A stretch of DNA of 64,000 nucleotides from Anaeromyces robustus (GCA_002104895.1 MCFG01000109.1:105222-169221); one strand, 5' to 3'. Shown: positions 26,353 through 38,957, counted from the first letter of the stretch. A program made the numbers and translations. The notes: generated by a model not told the origin, from the sequence alone.

Positions 26353-27428
26353 TTCAAAGAACCAAAAAAATGAATGCAATTTCGCAGTTTATATAGAAAA
26401 AAATTCCAGTAAATATTTAACATATTAATTTTAATTAATTTTTTTTTTTTTTGAAATTCTATTTTCTATAAATTTAATGTCTATTACATATATAAAAGTT
26501 AAATATATAAGTTTTATTTTTTATTAATATATGTTTTTTATGTATTTTATATATATATAGAATGTCTATTGTTTTATAAATATATAATAAATAATAATCT
26601 AATTATTATTGATAAATTTATTTTATATGTAAAATAAATTTATAAAATATATGTAAAATATATATATAATATAGTATAATGTGTAATGTGTTTATAAATA
26701 TATATCTATAAGTTATAGAACAGTAGAATATTCTATAAATATATATAAAATAATATAATGTTTAAATATTAAATTAAATTAATTAATTATAATTAATTTA
26801 ATTTATATAAAGTGGAAAAGTAAGTGAGTAATTGATCAGCTTCTAAAATGAAGAAAGCTAATACATAATTAATTGAAAGGCTAAGTTCTTTTTATTTTCA
26901 TCCAAAAATTTTAAAAAGAATTTTCTTAGATAAAACGGGACACAAAACAATAATAATAGAAAAATATTTTTTATGATAATAGTTTGCCATTAAAAATGAA
27001 AAATGTTAAATGTAAATGAAATTCTTTATTAATTCATTAATATTTTTAGTTAAATTAACAATAACTATTGTAATTATTAATATTTTTATATATTATAAGG
27101 TATTATAAAGTTATTTATTTTATTTTATTTATTTATATTTAATATATTACATTATGTTTTAATATATTTAACATAAAAAAAATATTTTTTAATTGAGAGT
27201 AATAATAATAATTATATAATTATTATTATATACTATAGAAGGAAATGTTGTATTTCGCAATATGAACTGGGGCGCATAATAAAGATTGTAGGTTGCATTT
27301 TACAAAGTTTTAATTATAAAAGTTATTAGTATATATATTTTAACTAGTTTTAAAAAAATTATAAATATAAATAAATATAAAAAAAATAAAATAAAATTAA
27401 AATATATTTTTTTGGATTTGTTATTCTA
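26049..27428. other. A/T-rich 5' flank of M13 gene, no gene seen
   Basis: Mostly A/T with (AT)n near 26320-26345. Two patches have less biased composition, about 26815-26955 and 27238-27300 (the latter contains aactggggcgcataataaag). Neither gives a coding frame or an RNA family that I recognise. Confidence 0.5.
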
Positions 27429-28933
27429 ATGATAAAGCATGATATAATATTTCTAATCGCAATATTATTACAACTATAGTCTTTTTCTTTTAAAAGAAAT
27501 GATAATAATAATCCAACAGGAGAGTTTAATGAACATCATATTATTGTTAGTATAGGTGTGTTACTTCTTAAATATATTAATAATTCTTATGTTTTTTTTT
27601 TATTTTTTACAATATTTATATAAAAAAAAATATGTCTATAATTTTTGTAATTTCTCTATAAAATATTTATAATCATCATTTTAATGTCTTGAATAGAAAT
27701 ATGATAAAAAGAAAGAAAGAAAGAAAAACCTTTAATTAATTTAATTAATTTAAAAAAATTTTTTATGATATAATTAAATTAAAAAAATTATGGTTACATG
27801 TAAAGTTTTTAATTTATTAATATTAATTAATAAACAAATTAAATAATAGTTAACATAAATTAAATAACAAGATATATAATTTAATAAAAAAAAAAAAACT
27901 ATTAATATAAAATTTATATAAAATTACTGATTATTTTTTAAGAAAAAAATAAAACTTTTTCAATTATAAAAATATTTTATTCATAATATATACTATTATC
28001 ATATTTTATCATGAAAACTATTTTTTCAAAACAAGAATATATTATATAATAAATTAGAAGATAATTTGTTTATAATACATGCTATTAATTTATAATTTAA
28101 TAAAACTAAGTAAAAACATTAAAAAATATAATTACTTAAATTAATAAAAAATAGATATTAAATTCATTTAAAATAATACATATTTAATAAATAAGATGTT
28201 TTTTTATATATTTTAAATATTATTTTATTAACTACATACAAATAATCTTTAAAATTTTATTATTTGTTAATATCATATTTATTACTATTACTATTTTTAT
28301 TATTATAATTATTTATAATATTTTTAATATTTCGACTTAAAGAAGTTATAATTTTAGAAAATGATCTCTTAAAATCAGTATACAATAGTACAACTTAAGC
28401 ATAAATTTATTGATTCTCCGTAAAAATCTTGTATTGTTACCTCTCTCCAATAGTAATATTTATTATTGGTTAGATTTATAGAAAGATTGGCTTGGAAAAA
28501 GAAACTATTGAAACAAAAGTTATTTTCAATTATATTCCTATGGCAGTAGTTGGTTATTTTTTATTTATTTAGTATTATTATACCGTATGGCATATGAAAT
28601 TATTAAAGAAAAAAAAAGTATTATAAAAAATATATAGCTTTAATTCTTTTAAATTTTATTTATCATGAACTATAATTTATGTTATTCTTTTTTAGTATGA
28701 TTATTACTGGATTAATTTTCATTTTAGGTATATTCTCTAAAATTGATATTTATTTTATTTTCCTATCTTTATATATTATTCAATATGGATCAGAAATAGT
28801 ATATGCTTTATGGTTATCTTCTTTTTTTAAACATTCTCCCATCATCGGTGGTATTATTAGTGTTTTAGTTTTTGCTCTATCAGCTACATCTACTATTTGT
28901 AATCAATATTTCAAACATAAAGATAATAACTGA
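27429..28933 (+). pseudogene. Decayed multi-pass membrane protein gene (receptor-like)
   Basis: Fragments in one orientation look like parts of one gene. At 27429 an ATG opens a signal-peptide-like stretch (MIKHDIIFLIAILLQL) broken by TAG at 27477, followed in frame by NDNNNPTGEFNEHHIIVSI and a GTGTGT donor. Around 28270-28390 a hydrophobic segment runs into LKEVIILENDLLKSVYNSTT. At about 28455-28570 comes IYRKIGLEKETIETK plus a membrane span, again with in-frame TAG codons and then a frame change into VLLYRMAYEIIKEKKS. At 28679-28933 an open exon encodes two or three more membrane spans and a stop. The layout, signal peptide plus serial membrane helices, resembles a 7-pass receptor. The several stops and a frameshift indicate a pseudogene, though unusual splicing cannot be excluded. 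The exact family is not identified. Confidence 0.45.
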
Positions 28934-30054
28934 TATAAAAAATAAAAAAATATTTTATGAAATATAAATATCTTTTAATGCTAATTTCATTATGTTACAA
29001 TTTCCAGTATTAAAAATATAATTAATATAAAAATAATAAAATTTTTTATTAAATATATATATATGTATATTTGGTAAACCATGATAATAAATCAATAATT
29101 AAATATATATATATCTGTTAAACTATGATAATATGATAATAAATATATAGATTTAATTTTTATAGTAAATTTCGAATAAATACAATAATTTTATATGATT
29201 CTAAATATATTTAATTCTTTATTCATTTTGGATAATTTATTAAAATTACCAATTTTTGTTCAAATAAGTTATATAATAATATTAAATAAAAAAAAGAAAA
29301 AAAGAAAAACAATAAAAACTCATAAATTATATAAATCATGTATTATTATATTTTTATAATTATACAAAAATAATGAATAAATAATGAAAATTGACTAATA
29401 TAACAAAGCACTACAAGATACTTCAAGTCCACTTTGAAAGATACTAAGTTTAATGAAAGTAAAAAATAAACTAATGAAAAAGAGGCTTATCTAAATTTTT
29501 AATACATTATATAATGTAATCTTTTATATAAATATGTTAAATCGTGGCTTTAATTCATAATTGTTATAAATAAATAATTATAATATAGTGTTTATTAAAT
29601 AATTGTATTACATTATATGATATAATAATTTAAAATAACATCAATATTCTAAAAAACTATTATTTTAAAACTAATATATTTTATATTTTTTACTTTAAAT
29701 TTAAGTTGAATTTTTTTATTTTACTTTTGTTAATATTTTTAACTATGCTTTTCATTAATTATTTTATTATCAATTGTAATAATAATATCAAATAAAAATA
29801 AAAAAAATAATGATAATAAAATATTTATTTTTTCTATTAAATGGTAATTAATTAAAAATAAAAATAAGAAATTAATAAATAAAAAATTTAAATAATTATA
29901 TATTTGACAATAAAATGATTATAATTATAATTAATTATAATTAATACAAAGTTAATAAAAAATAATAATAATATTTAATTAATTCATTTGTACTTTATAT
30001 TTTATACAATTCTTTTATTCATACTATTATTATGAATAGTATATAGTATAATAG
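28934..30054. other. A/T-rich spacer upstream of CotH-dockerin gene
   Basis: No clear gene. A 31-nt candidate first exon at 29745-29775 (MLFINYFIIN, then donor GTAATA) is in phase with the CotH exon at 30055. It is short and only weakly signal-peptide-like. Near 29405-29450 there is a small non-repetitive patch with an imperfect palindrome (cttcaagtccactttgaaag). Confidence 0.4.
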
Positions 30055-32569
30055 CTGCCATAAATTTTATTGAAAAATACCGGCGAGCAGAAATATTTGA
30101 ATTAACTGATAATGAATTACCAATATTTAAAGTATATTTACCTGAAAAAGAATTGGAATCACTGAAGGAAGCTATAAATTTAGTATATGGAGTATTTACA
30201 AAACAATTGAACCCTGAAGAATGTATTGAGAATAAATTAAAGAGCTGTACCGATAATATTGATTATTATCTTGAAATGTTATTGAATAAAAATTATACAG
30301 ATATTTTTCCAGAATATAATTTTAATAAAATACTTCCTGAATTAAAAATTGATTTGACAGGATATCCAACAATCAATAAAGAAGAAATATTAAAAGGATT
30401 TAATATTAAATTAGAGAATTATGTAAATATTGATATTAATAATATTGAAATTGAATTGGATAAATATCTTTTTGAAATGATTAATAATAATAACTTAAAT
30501 TTTAATTTGTTAAAAATTATATCAGTTCTTTCGACATTAAAATGGAATGAAAATATTGATATAAATGACTATAAATATTACTCTTTTCATTCTTTTCTTT
30601 TAAATGGTAATGATATAGTTGAGAATGATGGTATATATATTTATAAAAGAAAAAATGTAATTGATGAAAAAAGTAGAATGAATCAATGTTCTGTATCTTA
30701 TGGATCATTAGTAAAATATAAAACAAAAAATGCAACATTGACAACTGAATTGAATGGGTATTATTATAATTTAAAATTACATGTTAAAGACATTTATTAT
30801 ATTAAATTACTTTATTTATAATATATATAAATATGTATATATATCCATTAATTCATAAATTAATGGATATATATTAATTTAATAAATTAATTTTTATAAG
30901 TTTTATTTTATTATATACTTATTATTGAATAAAATTTTTTTGTATTTTTATAATTCTATACATGTATATATATATATTCATTTTATTACATTTTTCAATA
31001 TATAGAGTATGTAACTCTTATAAAAAAGTTACGTTTTCAGTGGGTGGAAAAAATTCACGTCAATATTATAAACCAGGATATAATATAAAAATTCGTGGTG
31101 GTAAAAATTTCCATGGTCGTAATCAATTTAAACTTCGTGCTGACGTTACTGAACCTACACGATTAAGATCCAAATTAGCATTAGATATTTACAATCGTTC
31201 AGGATTACTTTCAATTTCAGCAAATTATGCAATTTTATATATTAATGATGAATATATGGGTTTATATATTCTAACGGATATTTATAAAAAATCATGGGTG
31301 GAAAGTGTTTATGGTGAAAAGAATACTTCCACCTTATATAAATGTGAAAATGGAAGTTTTTTATCTTTAGAAACAGTTAAAGGTTGTGTAAATGAAAATG
31401 AAGATGTTAAAGATAATACAGAACTTATTGAATTAGTAAAAACTTTAGATAATGCCAAATCAGAATTAGATATCAAAAATATTTTCGATGTTGATTATTT
31501 CTTACATTCAATGGCAATTGAATATTTACTAGGATCATGGGATCATATTTTAAATGGTCATAATTATTATATGTATAAACCAAAAAATGGTAAATGGCTA
31601 TATTTAACTCATGACTTTGATTATGATATAGGATATACGGATACAAATGATTATAATTATAAAGATTATTCAATCTCAAAATTTTTTGTTGAAGATAATC
31701 CTCTTCCCTTTATAAAAATTCTAATTTTAGATAATCCAGTTCGATTTCAATATATTTTAAAAGAAATTGTTGAAAACGTCTTTAATCCATCCATTCTTTT
31801 TCCTCATATTGATGAATTAAAAGCATTTATAAAACCTTATATTGAATTAGATAAAACACCTAATGAAAATGGTATATTACCCGGTCAATGGAATATGAAT
31901 AATAAAGATAGAGGAATTTATACCCTAGAACAATGGGATGCATCAAGTGAATTTACAGTTGTCCAAAATCATGTTTATGGGTTAAAGTATTGGATTCTTG
32001 AAAGATATAGAAATGTCTGTAAAAATTTAAATATAGAATGTGACCCGGTTTATATGGATAAAAATTATAAATATTCAATCAATAAAAATATAGAAGTTAA
32101 TTTCGTAATAATATATAAAGGAATGGATACAACTAATATTAATTCTAATATAAATATGTCAAATAATAATAATAATAATAATAATAATTCATTAAATAAT
32201 CAAAGTACAACTACAACAACTACTACCACCACTACAATTACTACTACCACTACAACCCCATATACATCTCTATCTATACCTTCACAATATAAATGTTTAT
32301 CAGAATTAATCGGATATGCATGTTGTTCATTAGAATTAACATCCATTTATACTGATGAATATGGAGATTGGGGTTATGATTATAATAAAAAAGAATGGTG
32401 TGGCCTTACACCATATGATGATAAATATTTGAAATTCCTTGATAATTGCTGGTCAAAAAAATTAGGATATTCATGTTGTGAAGGATGTAAAGTTATTGAA
32501 ACAGATGAAGATGGATCATGGGGATATGAATATGATCAATGGTGTGGTATTCCATTAAACTGTCAATAA
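30055..32569 (+). CDS. CotH-kinase domain protein with two fungal dockerins (cellulosome-associated)
   Basis: Exons 30055-30757 and 31006-32569 join as ...TTELNG-VCNSYKKVTFSVGG. The product has a CotH domain: N-terminal part ELPIFKVYLPEKELE, then NIKIRGGK, QFKLRADVTEPT, SISANYA and YMGLYILTD, and the kinase-like LTHDFDYDIG motif. CotH proteins are atypical protein kinases of the spore-coat family. After an Asn/Thr-rich linker (poly-Thr encoded at about 32205-32260) come two Cys-rich modules of about 40 residues (GYACC...GDWGYD...WCG and GYSCC...GSWGYE...WCG). These are typical CBM10-type dockerins that bind fungal cellulosome scaffoldins, so the protein should be exported. Yet no ATG with a signal peptide is fused to the first exon, and the frame is open only back to a TGA near 30034. 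The N-terminus is on an unseen upstream exon (perhaps 29745-29775) or lost. Confidence 0.88.
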
Positions 32570-32813
32570 CTGAATTAAATAAAAAAAAAATATAAATAAT
32601 AACTTTTTATATATAATTTATTGATAAAATAAAATAAAATAAAATAAAATAAAATAATATAAAATAAAAACCTTAATCAATGACTAATATATAAAAAATT
32701 TAAAATAAAACAAAAAAAAAAATAAAAATAAAAATAAAAAGCAAAAAATAAAATATATATATATAATAAATATTATGATGTTATTCAATGCATAATTGGT
32801 TTATTTTATTAGT

Positions 32814-32867
<54 letters not shown>

Positions 32868-33924
32868 TTAATAATTATTTTATTTTTCCATTCTGTTTTT
32901 TGATATATATATATATATATATAAAATAACTACGTAAAGTATTCTAGAATGTTATATTATTAATTTTAAAGATTGTATGAAGTATAATATTAATTGAAAA
33001 AATTTATTTTTAAAATAAATAAATATATATGAATATGTATATTTATAGAAATTTTTAATTAATAAACAAATGTTAACAAAAATATATAGATATTTCTTTT
33101 AATATATTTTTAAAATAAATAAATATATATGAATATGTATATTTATAGAAATTTTTAATTAATAAACAAATGTTAACAAAAATATATAGATATTTCTTTT
33201 AATATATTATAACAAAGACCAAAGATATTTTAATTAATTAATTAATCAATTTCTCTTGACACTTTTAGTAATTGGTTGTTTCTATTGTTATAGTTAATAT
33301 TTAAAATAATATTCAAAAAGAAAAAATAAATAAATAATAAATAATTATATAATATATATAATTTTCTTTTTTTTTATTAAGTGATAATAAATTATGTGTT
33401 TAATCTTTATATTTATATATAATAAAAAATAATTCTAATCATTTAGAAAAAAAAACTTATACCTATGGTTTTTTATCATTTTACCAAAATTTTAATATAT
33501 TTATAAATAAAAAGAAATATAAATAAAAAAGTTTATTTTTATTACTTTTTAGATTATTATAAATTAGATGTGATACAATTCTTTTTTATCTTTTTTATTT
33601 TTTAATAATTATTATAATTAATCATATTTTATAAAATATTTAAAGATAAAAAAACTTTACTAATTAATAAATATATTAAAGTAATATTTTATCTGTTTTA
33701 AATTTAGTATAAATATATAATTCTAATTATTAATACTACATAAAAATGGATATTTTTTATAACGATAAAATTTTCCATTATAATTAATTTTTTTAAAGAA
33801 AAAAAAAAAAAAAATTAAATAAAATACGAAAGGTCTAATAAAATACATATTAATAAAAAAGGATTTAATATATACACCAAGTTTCTTTTTATAATATTTA
33901 ATTTAGTTATTATTTTTTTCAAAA
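32570..33924. other. Spacer between CotH and LIM genes
   Basis: Holds an (AAAAT)n tract near 32630-32670, a T run near 32830-32862 and the perfect 100-bp duplication listed next. No coding potential was seen. Confidence 0.6.
33007..33206. repeat. Perfect tandem duplication, period 100 bp
   Basis: The sequence from about 33007 is repeated exactly 100 bp later. The two copies show no differences (taaaataaataaatatatat begins at both 33011 and 33111). The unit contains aataaacaaatgttaacaaa, so it is not a simple microsatellite. Identity suggests a recent event. Confidence 0.9.
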
Positions 33925-35162
33925 ATGAGCTCAAGAGGTAGTATCGATAAATATATATATTTACTATAATAGTTAAATGATTTTTCATTATTATAAAATA
34001 AATTATATACATGATAATAACTAACAAAATTATTACAAATCAAATAATAATAATAAAAATATCTGAAAACACTAAAAATACTATCATTTAAATTATATAT
34101 TATTTAATTTCATTGTTTGTATAAATCATATATATATAATTCTTTTCTTTTATATATATATATATATAAAGAGGAAATTGCTAGTATGAGAGATAGATTT
34201 GATAAACTTGGATTAGGAAGTAATAGTAGTATTAATAAAAAAAATAAAACTATGTCTACATCTTCCTCTAATCCATTTGAAAGTAATAATTATAATAATA
34301 AACCATCAGTTCAATCTAATAATGAAGGAAATGAAGAAGTTAAAAAACCTAAAAGAAAATTAGAACTTTATCGTATGGAACCAATTTTTATTCCAGCTAC
34401 TGATGCTAGTGATGAAGATGATCCACATTCACCACAACAAAAAGAATTAATGAATCAATTTGGAAGTATGGAATTAGAATGTCATTATTGTCAAAATCCT
34501 ATTCAACCAGGAAATGAGAAAATTATGATAGGTCAAAACTTTTATCATATAGACCATGTTCAATGTAATAAATGTGGTAAACCATTAGATCCAGATAAGA
34601 TTCTTGAATTAGGTGATGATATTTATTGTGAAGTCTGTTTTGAGAGTGAATGTGATTTAGGTAAAAATCTTTGTGGTTACTGTAATGAAGAAATTTTCGG
34701 GGTAAAGAATTATCTATGTTTTTATTTTATAATTTTTTCTTTTAACAATAGAAATAATTATAATTATAATTATGATAATAATTATGATAATAATAATAAT
34801 AATAATAATAACTATAACTACATAATAATTTATGTTATATATATAAAACTATTATATAAATATGTATATTAACTAATATTATTATATTATTTTGATATTC
34901 TCATTTTTTTTAAATTAATTATTAACAGGACTTATATATTAAAGCTTTAAATAAAGTTTGGGTAATTATAAATATATAATAATTTTAATTAATAATATTT
35001 ATATATATATATAACCTATAAATAATGTATATTTATTTTTAAATAAATATTTTAAAAAAAACAATTCAATTACCAACTAATAATTAATATTTTATTTTTA
35101 TAATAATATTAATATACCTTTTAATAAAAATAATTAATATAATATTCTATAATTAAAACATA

Positions 35163-35205
<43 letters not shown>

Positions 35206-35836
35206 ATGAATAAATAAATAAAAGCACCCAAATCATTTCTTCTGTTCTTACTGTGGTTGTAAATTTGATGAAGATCAACCATTCTTTGATATTGATGGTA
35301 AACCTTATTGTGAAGAAGATTATAGTAGATTATTTGGTAAAATTTGTAAAGGATGTAATGAAGTCATTAATGATGATTATATGACTGCTTTTGAAATGAC
35401 ATGGCATACAGACTGTTTCAAATGTCATGTAAATATCAATTTTTTTTTAAAAAATTATTACAGATATATATTAAAATTATTTCAATTTACTAATTTAAAT
35501 TTTCAACAAATAAATATTAATTAATATATAATAAAAAAAATAATAATAAAAAAAAATTTTTTTTAGGTTTGTAATAAAAATTTATGTGATGATTCCTTCT
35601 ATTGTATAGATTGTGAACTTTATTGTGAATTCCATTATCAAGAAAAAGAAAATCTTTTATGTGAATATTGTAAAAAACCCGTAGATAAACGTTATGTCTT
35701 TGCTTTAAATAAAAAATGGCATCCAAATCATTTCTTCTGTAACTTTTGTAAAAATGTATTATATGCTGATTCAGGTTTTAAAGAACATAAGGATAAACCT
35801 TATTGTAAAGATTGTTTCATTAGATTATATGGTTAA
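33925..35836 (+). CDS. Four-LIM-domain protein, paxillin-like
   Basis: LIM domains are double zinc fingers that bind proteins; paxillin-type proteins link actin and adhesion or polarity sites. Five exons join in frame: 33925-33937 (13 nt, MSSR), 34172-34701, 34929-34961, 35225-35428, 35567-35836. They total 1050 nt, 349 residues. Residues 1-105 are Ser/Asn-rich and charged, and contain a short possible leucine motif (MRDRFDKLGLG). Four LIM domains follow at about 107-160, 170-225, 228-283 and 288-345. Each shows CxxC...HxxC / CxxC...CxxC or D ligands, for example CHYC, CGYC, CKGC and CEYC. Four C-terminal LIMs are the paxillin/leupaxin layout. The first exon is inferred from phase and splice sites; if it is wrong, the protein would start at MRDRF. 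It converges with the methyltransferase gene. Confidence 0.9.
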
Positions 35837-36750
35837 ATAAAAAAAAATATTAATAAAATACTTTTTTTCGAATTTAAATATATATACTCTTATTATAAAT
35901 ATATAAAACTATAACATTATATATAATACTTTTTTTTTCCATATAACCAGATATATATATATATACATGTAATAAATAAATAATAAAATTTTATTAAATT
36001 ATATATTAATTTATTAAATAAATTGATATTATAATTATTTATTAATTTATATATACATATATAAAAAAAAAAGTATATATATAATAAAAATACCTATCTC
36101 TTTTTTTTTTTACTAATATTATATTATTATTTATATTTAAGAATAATAATAGTTATATCTTATATATTATATTAGAAAAAAATATAATCATCATTATAAA
36201 AATATAAATAATATTAATAAAAAAATAAATTATTTGTTATATTTTTATAAAAATAATAACCATTCAAAATTCAATTATAATATTTACTATAAAATATTTT
36301 ATAATATAATATAATAATAAATTCTTTGTTTACCACTTTAATTTATTTATTTATTTATTTATTTTTCTTTTACTTTTTTTATTATTTTATTTATAATTGA
36401 ATAATTAATATTGATATAATATTTCAAAATTTAAATTCAGTTTTTTTTATATATCATTTAAATTTATTTTTATATACTGAATACAAAAAAATGAAGATGG
36501 ATATTTTAAAATAATATTTCTATGAAAAATATATTTATATGTTTAAAAAAAAAAATTTTTATATTATAATAAATTTTGAAATTTCTTTTTTCTTTTTTTT
36601 TTTTTAAAAAAAAAAGTAAATGGTAATGTTTTATAAGATTTTAAATATCACTTTTTTTATTATCAATTATAATGAAATTATTATTATTATTGTTATTGTT
36701 ATTGTTGTTGTTATTGTTGTTGAAGCTATTTTTGAAAAGTATTATTTACA
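35837..36750. other. Convergent 3' spacer, no gene seen
   Basis: A/T-rich DNA between the LIM gene and the methyltransferase gene, with short TTTA repeats near 36340-36365. A plus-strand open frame at 36620-36868 overlaps the end of the methyltransferase and is its shadow. Confidence 0.6.
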
Positions 36751-37419
36751 TTATTTGGTTTGTTCTTTTATTATTTTTCTACCAGAAACAATCATTCTAT
36801 CATCAGTAACATTTTCAGCTCTTAAAATTTCAAAATTGAAATTTTTATATAAGTCAGTAACTTCTTGAATATTATAATGATGACAAATACCGTGCGAAGA
36901 AAAACTATTAGTAATATTATTTTTTATCCAACGTGAAATTTCTGTAGTAGCAAAATCAAAAATAATGAATCTTCCATTAGGTTTTAAAACTCGATAAACT
37001 TCTGTAAAAAATTTTTCTGGGTGAGGGAAATGATGGAAAGTTTCTTTACATATTACCACATCAAAACTTTGATGAGGACTATGACCATCAAAAGGTAAAT
37101 TTTCAGCATCACCTATAATAAATTCAGTATGTTCAGGAGATAATTTCTTTTTTTTAGCTAATTCAATCATTTTTTCAGCTATATCTAACCCTATGAAATG
37201 AGATTCTGGAAATTCTTTTAGTAAAAGTTCAATAGAATTACCTATACCACAACCTATATCAAGAAAATCATCAAAATTTTCCTTTTTAACTTCTTCTTGA
37301 ACGATATCATAACTTTCTCTTTTCATAAAAAACTTATTTTCTTCTGAAGATTCTTCTAAATTTAATTTTTCAGCATCTTCATTGAAACTTTTTTTTGAAA
37401 TTTCTTTATAATCCTTCAT
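36751..37419 (-). CDS. SAM-dependent methyltransferase (class I, Methyltransf_11 type)
   Basis: Single-exon 222-residue protein, start MKDYKEISKKSFNEDAEKL. Rossmann-fold signs are clear: motif I DIGCGIGNSIE (near residue 57), acidic GLDIA at the end of strand 2, DAENLPF, DVVICKETFHHFPHP (motif IV region), and FFTEVYRVLKPNGRFIIFD (motifs V-VI). These are the usual marks of small-molecule methyltransferases such as the UbiE/COQ5 and Methyltransf_11 families. No substrate can be read from the sequence. It has no signal peptide, so is probably cytosolic. Lack of introns among intron-rich neighbours, together with a bacterial-type compact fold, would fit horizontal gain, which is common in anaerobic gut fungi; this is inference only. 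Confidence 0.92.
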   Translation of the reverse strand: MKDYKEISKKSFNEDAEKLNLEESSEENKFFMKRESYDIVQEEVKKENFDDFLDIGCGIGNSIELLLKEFPESHFIGLDIAEKMIELAKKKKLSPEHTEFIIGDAENLPFDGHSPHQSFDVVICKETFHHFPHPEKFFTEVYRVLKPNGRFIIFDFATTEISRWIKNNITNSFSSHGICHHYNIQEVTDLYKNFNFEILRAENVTDDRMIVSGRKIIKEQTK

Positions 37420-38445
37420 TGTTTTTTTTTTATTATTATTATTATTTATTTTATTCTTTATTGTTAATAATTTAATGTTTTTATTTTTTCATTAGAATTT
37501 ATTATTTTTATTCTTACTTCTTTGTTACATAATTATTTTTCTTTTCAAGAAATATCGATTTATTATTTATTTATTTTATTTGAAAATTTTTAATATTTAT
37601 CCTATATTTAATTATTTTTTTTAAATTACATAATAATATAATAATATAATTTATTTAGTTATTTATATTAAATTAAAATTTATATTAAATAATATTATAT
37701 TCTTTTTTTATAAAATATATTTTTAATATAAATAAAATAATATAATTTTTGACATATTTTAAAATAAGTATTAATGTAATACAATATATTTATTTGAATC
37801 ACTTAATAATTCAAATTATAATTCATTAGTATCATACTTTTATTAAACTATATATCTATTTTATAATTTTTTAATATTATGATAAGTTAAATTTTAAAGT
37901 TTCAGTAAAATTTAATTATTTAAATCTAAATGAAAGAAAAAGCACAAAGAAGGTATAAAAGTGAATCTATATTATATATACAATATAAAAAAGTATTTAT
38001 TTTATTTTATTTTATTTTATTTTATCTTTTTTTCATCTTTATTAAAGTATATAAATATATATACATGAAAGATAAAAAAAAAAGTTGTAGAATTAATGTT
38101 ATTGTTTACAAATTTTGTAAAATGAAGTATTAAAAAAGTTTTTAAAAAAAATAAAAAAAAAAAAAATTCTTAAGATATTATCGATATAGTTTATTATCTA
38201 TTATTATTATTATTTTAATTATATAATATTTTATATTTCTAATTTATATATATAAAAAATAAATAAATAGAATTATTTATTTTTTTTAGAAGATATATAT
38301 ATACATATATCATGAAGATATTTCATAATTTATTTATGAATGTATTGTTATTATTATTTTTTTTTAAATTATATATATATTTAATTTTTTTAATTCTTTG
38401 TTTGTTCATTAAATCTAATAAATATATACAAGTATATTATTATGT
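37420..38445. other. A/T-rich spacer, no gene seen
   Basis: 5' flank of the methyltransferase and 3' flank of the calaxin gene. A 67-codon plus-strand frame at 37930-38133 is low complexity with no homology that I recognise. Confidence 0.6.
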
Positions 38446-38957
38446 TTAACGAGCAGCACCTTGTGTATTATTTTGTTGAGTAGGATCTTCACTTTCTTCT
38501 GTCTTTTCACCTTCTACAGTATTATTTTGTTCTACTATATTTGTATTTGTAGGTACTTCAGGTAAAGTAAGACCTTTATTATATGTATCATAAATCATCT
38601 TACGTTTTTTATTTCTAGGATCAAATTGATTAAGATTAATATGTGGGAAACTTAATAATTTTTTAGGAGATTCTTCTGTTTCACATTCATCATAAGCAGG
38701 TTGTAAATATCTTTCAATCGCTTTTTCGTTAGCTAAACATTTACCAAATGCTTCTAATAAAAGATTATCTTTTTCAATTGTTGTATTCCAATCTAATTCT
38801 GAAACTCTTCCATCATGATCAGTATCCATTTTTTTTAAAATAATTTCTACTAATTCTTTGACACCATCTTCATCTTCTTCAACAACCTTTTATATATGTA
38901 ACATTATAACGTATTGTATTAAATGTATTACAATTACAATTATTATTATTATCGTGA

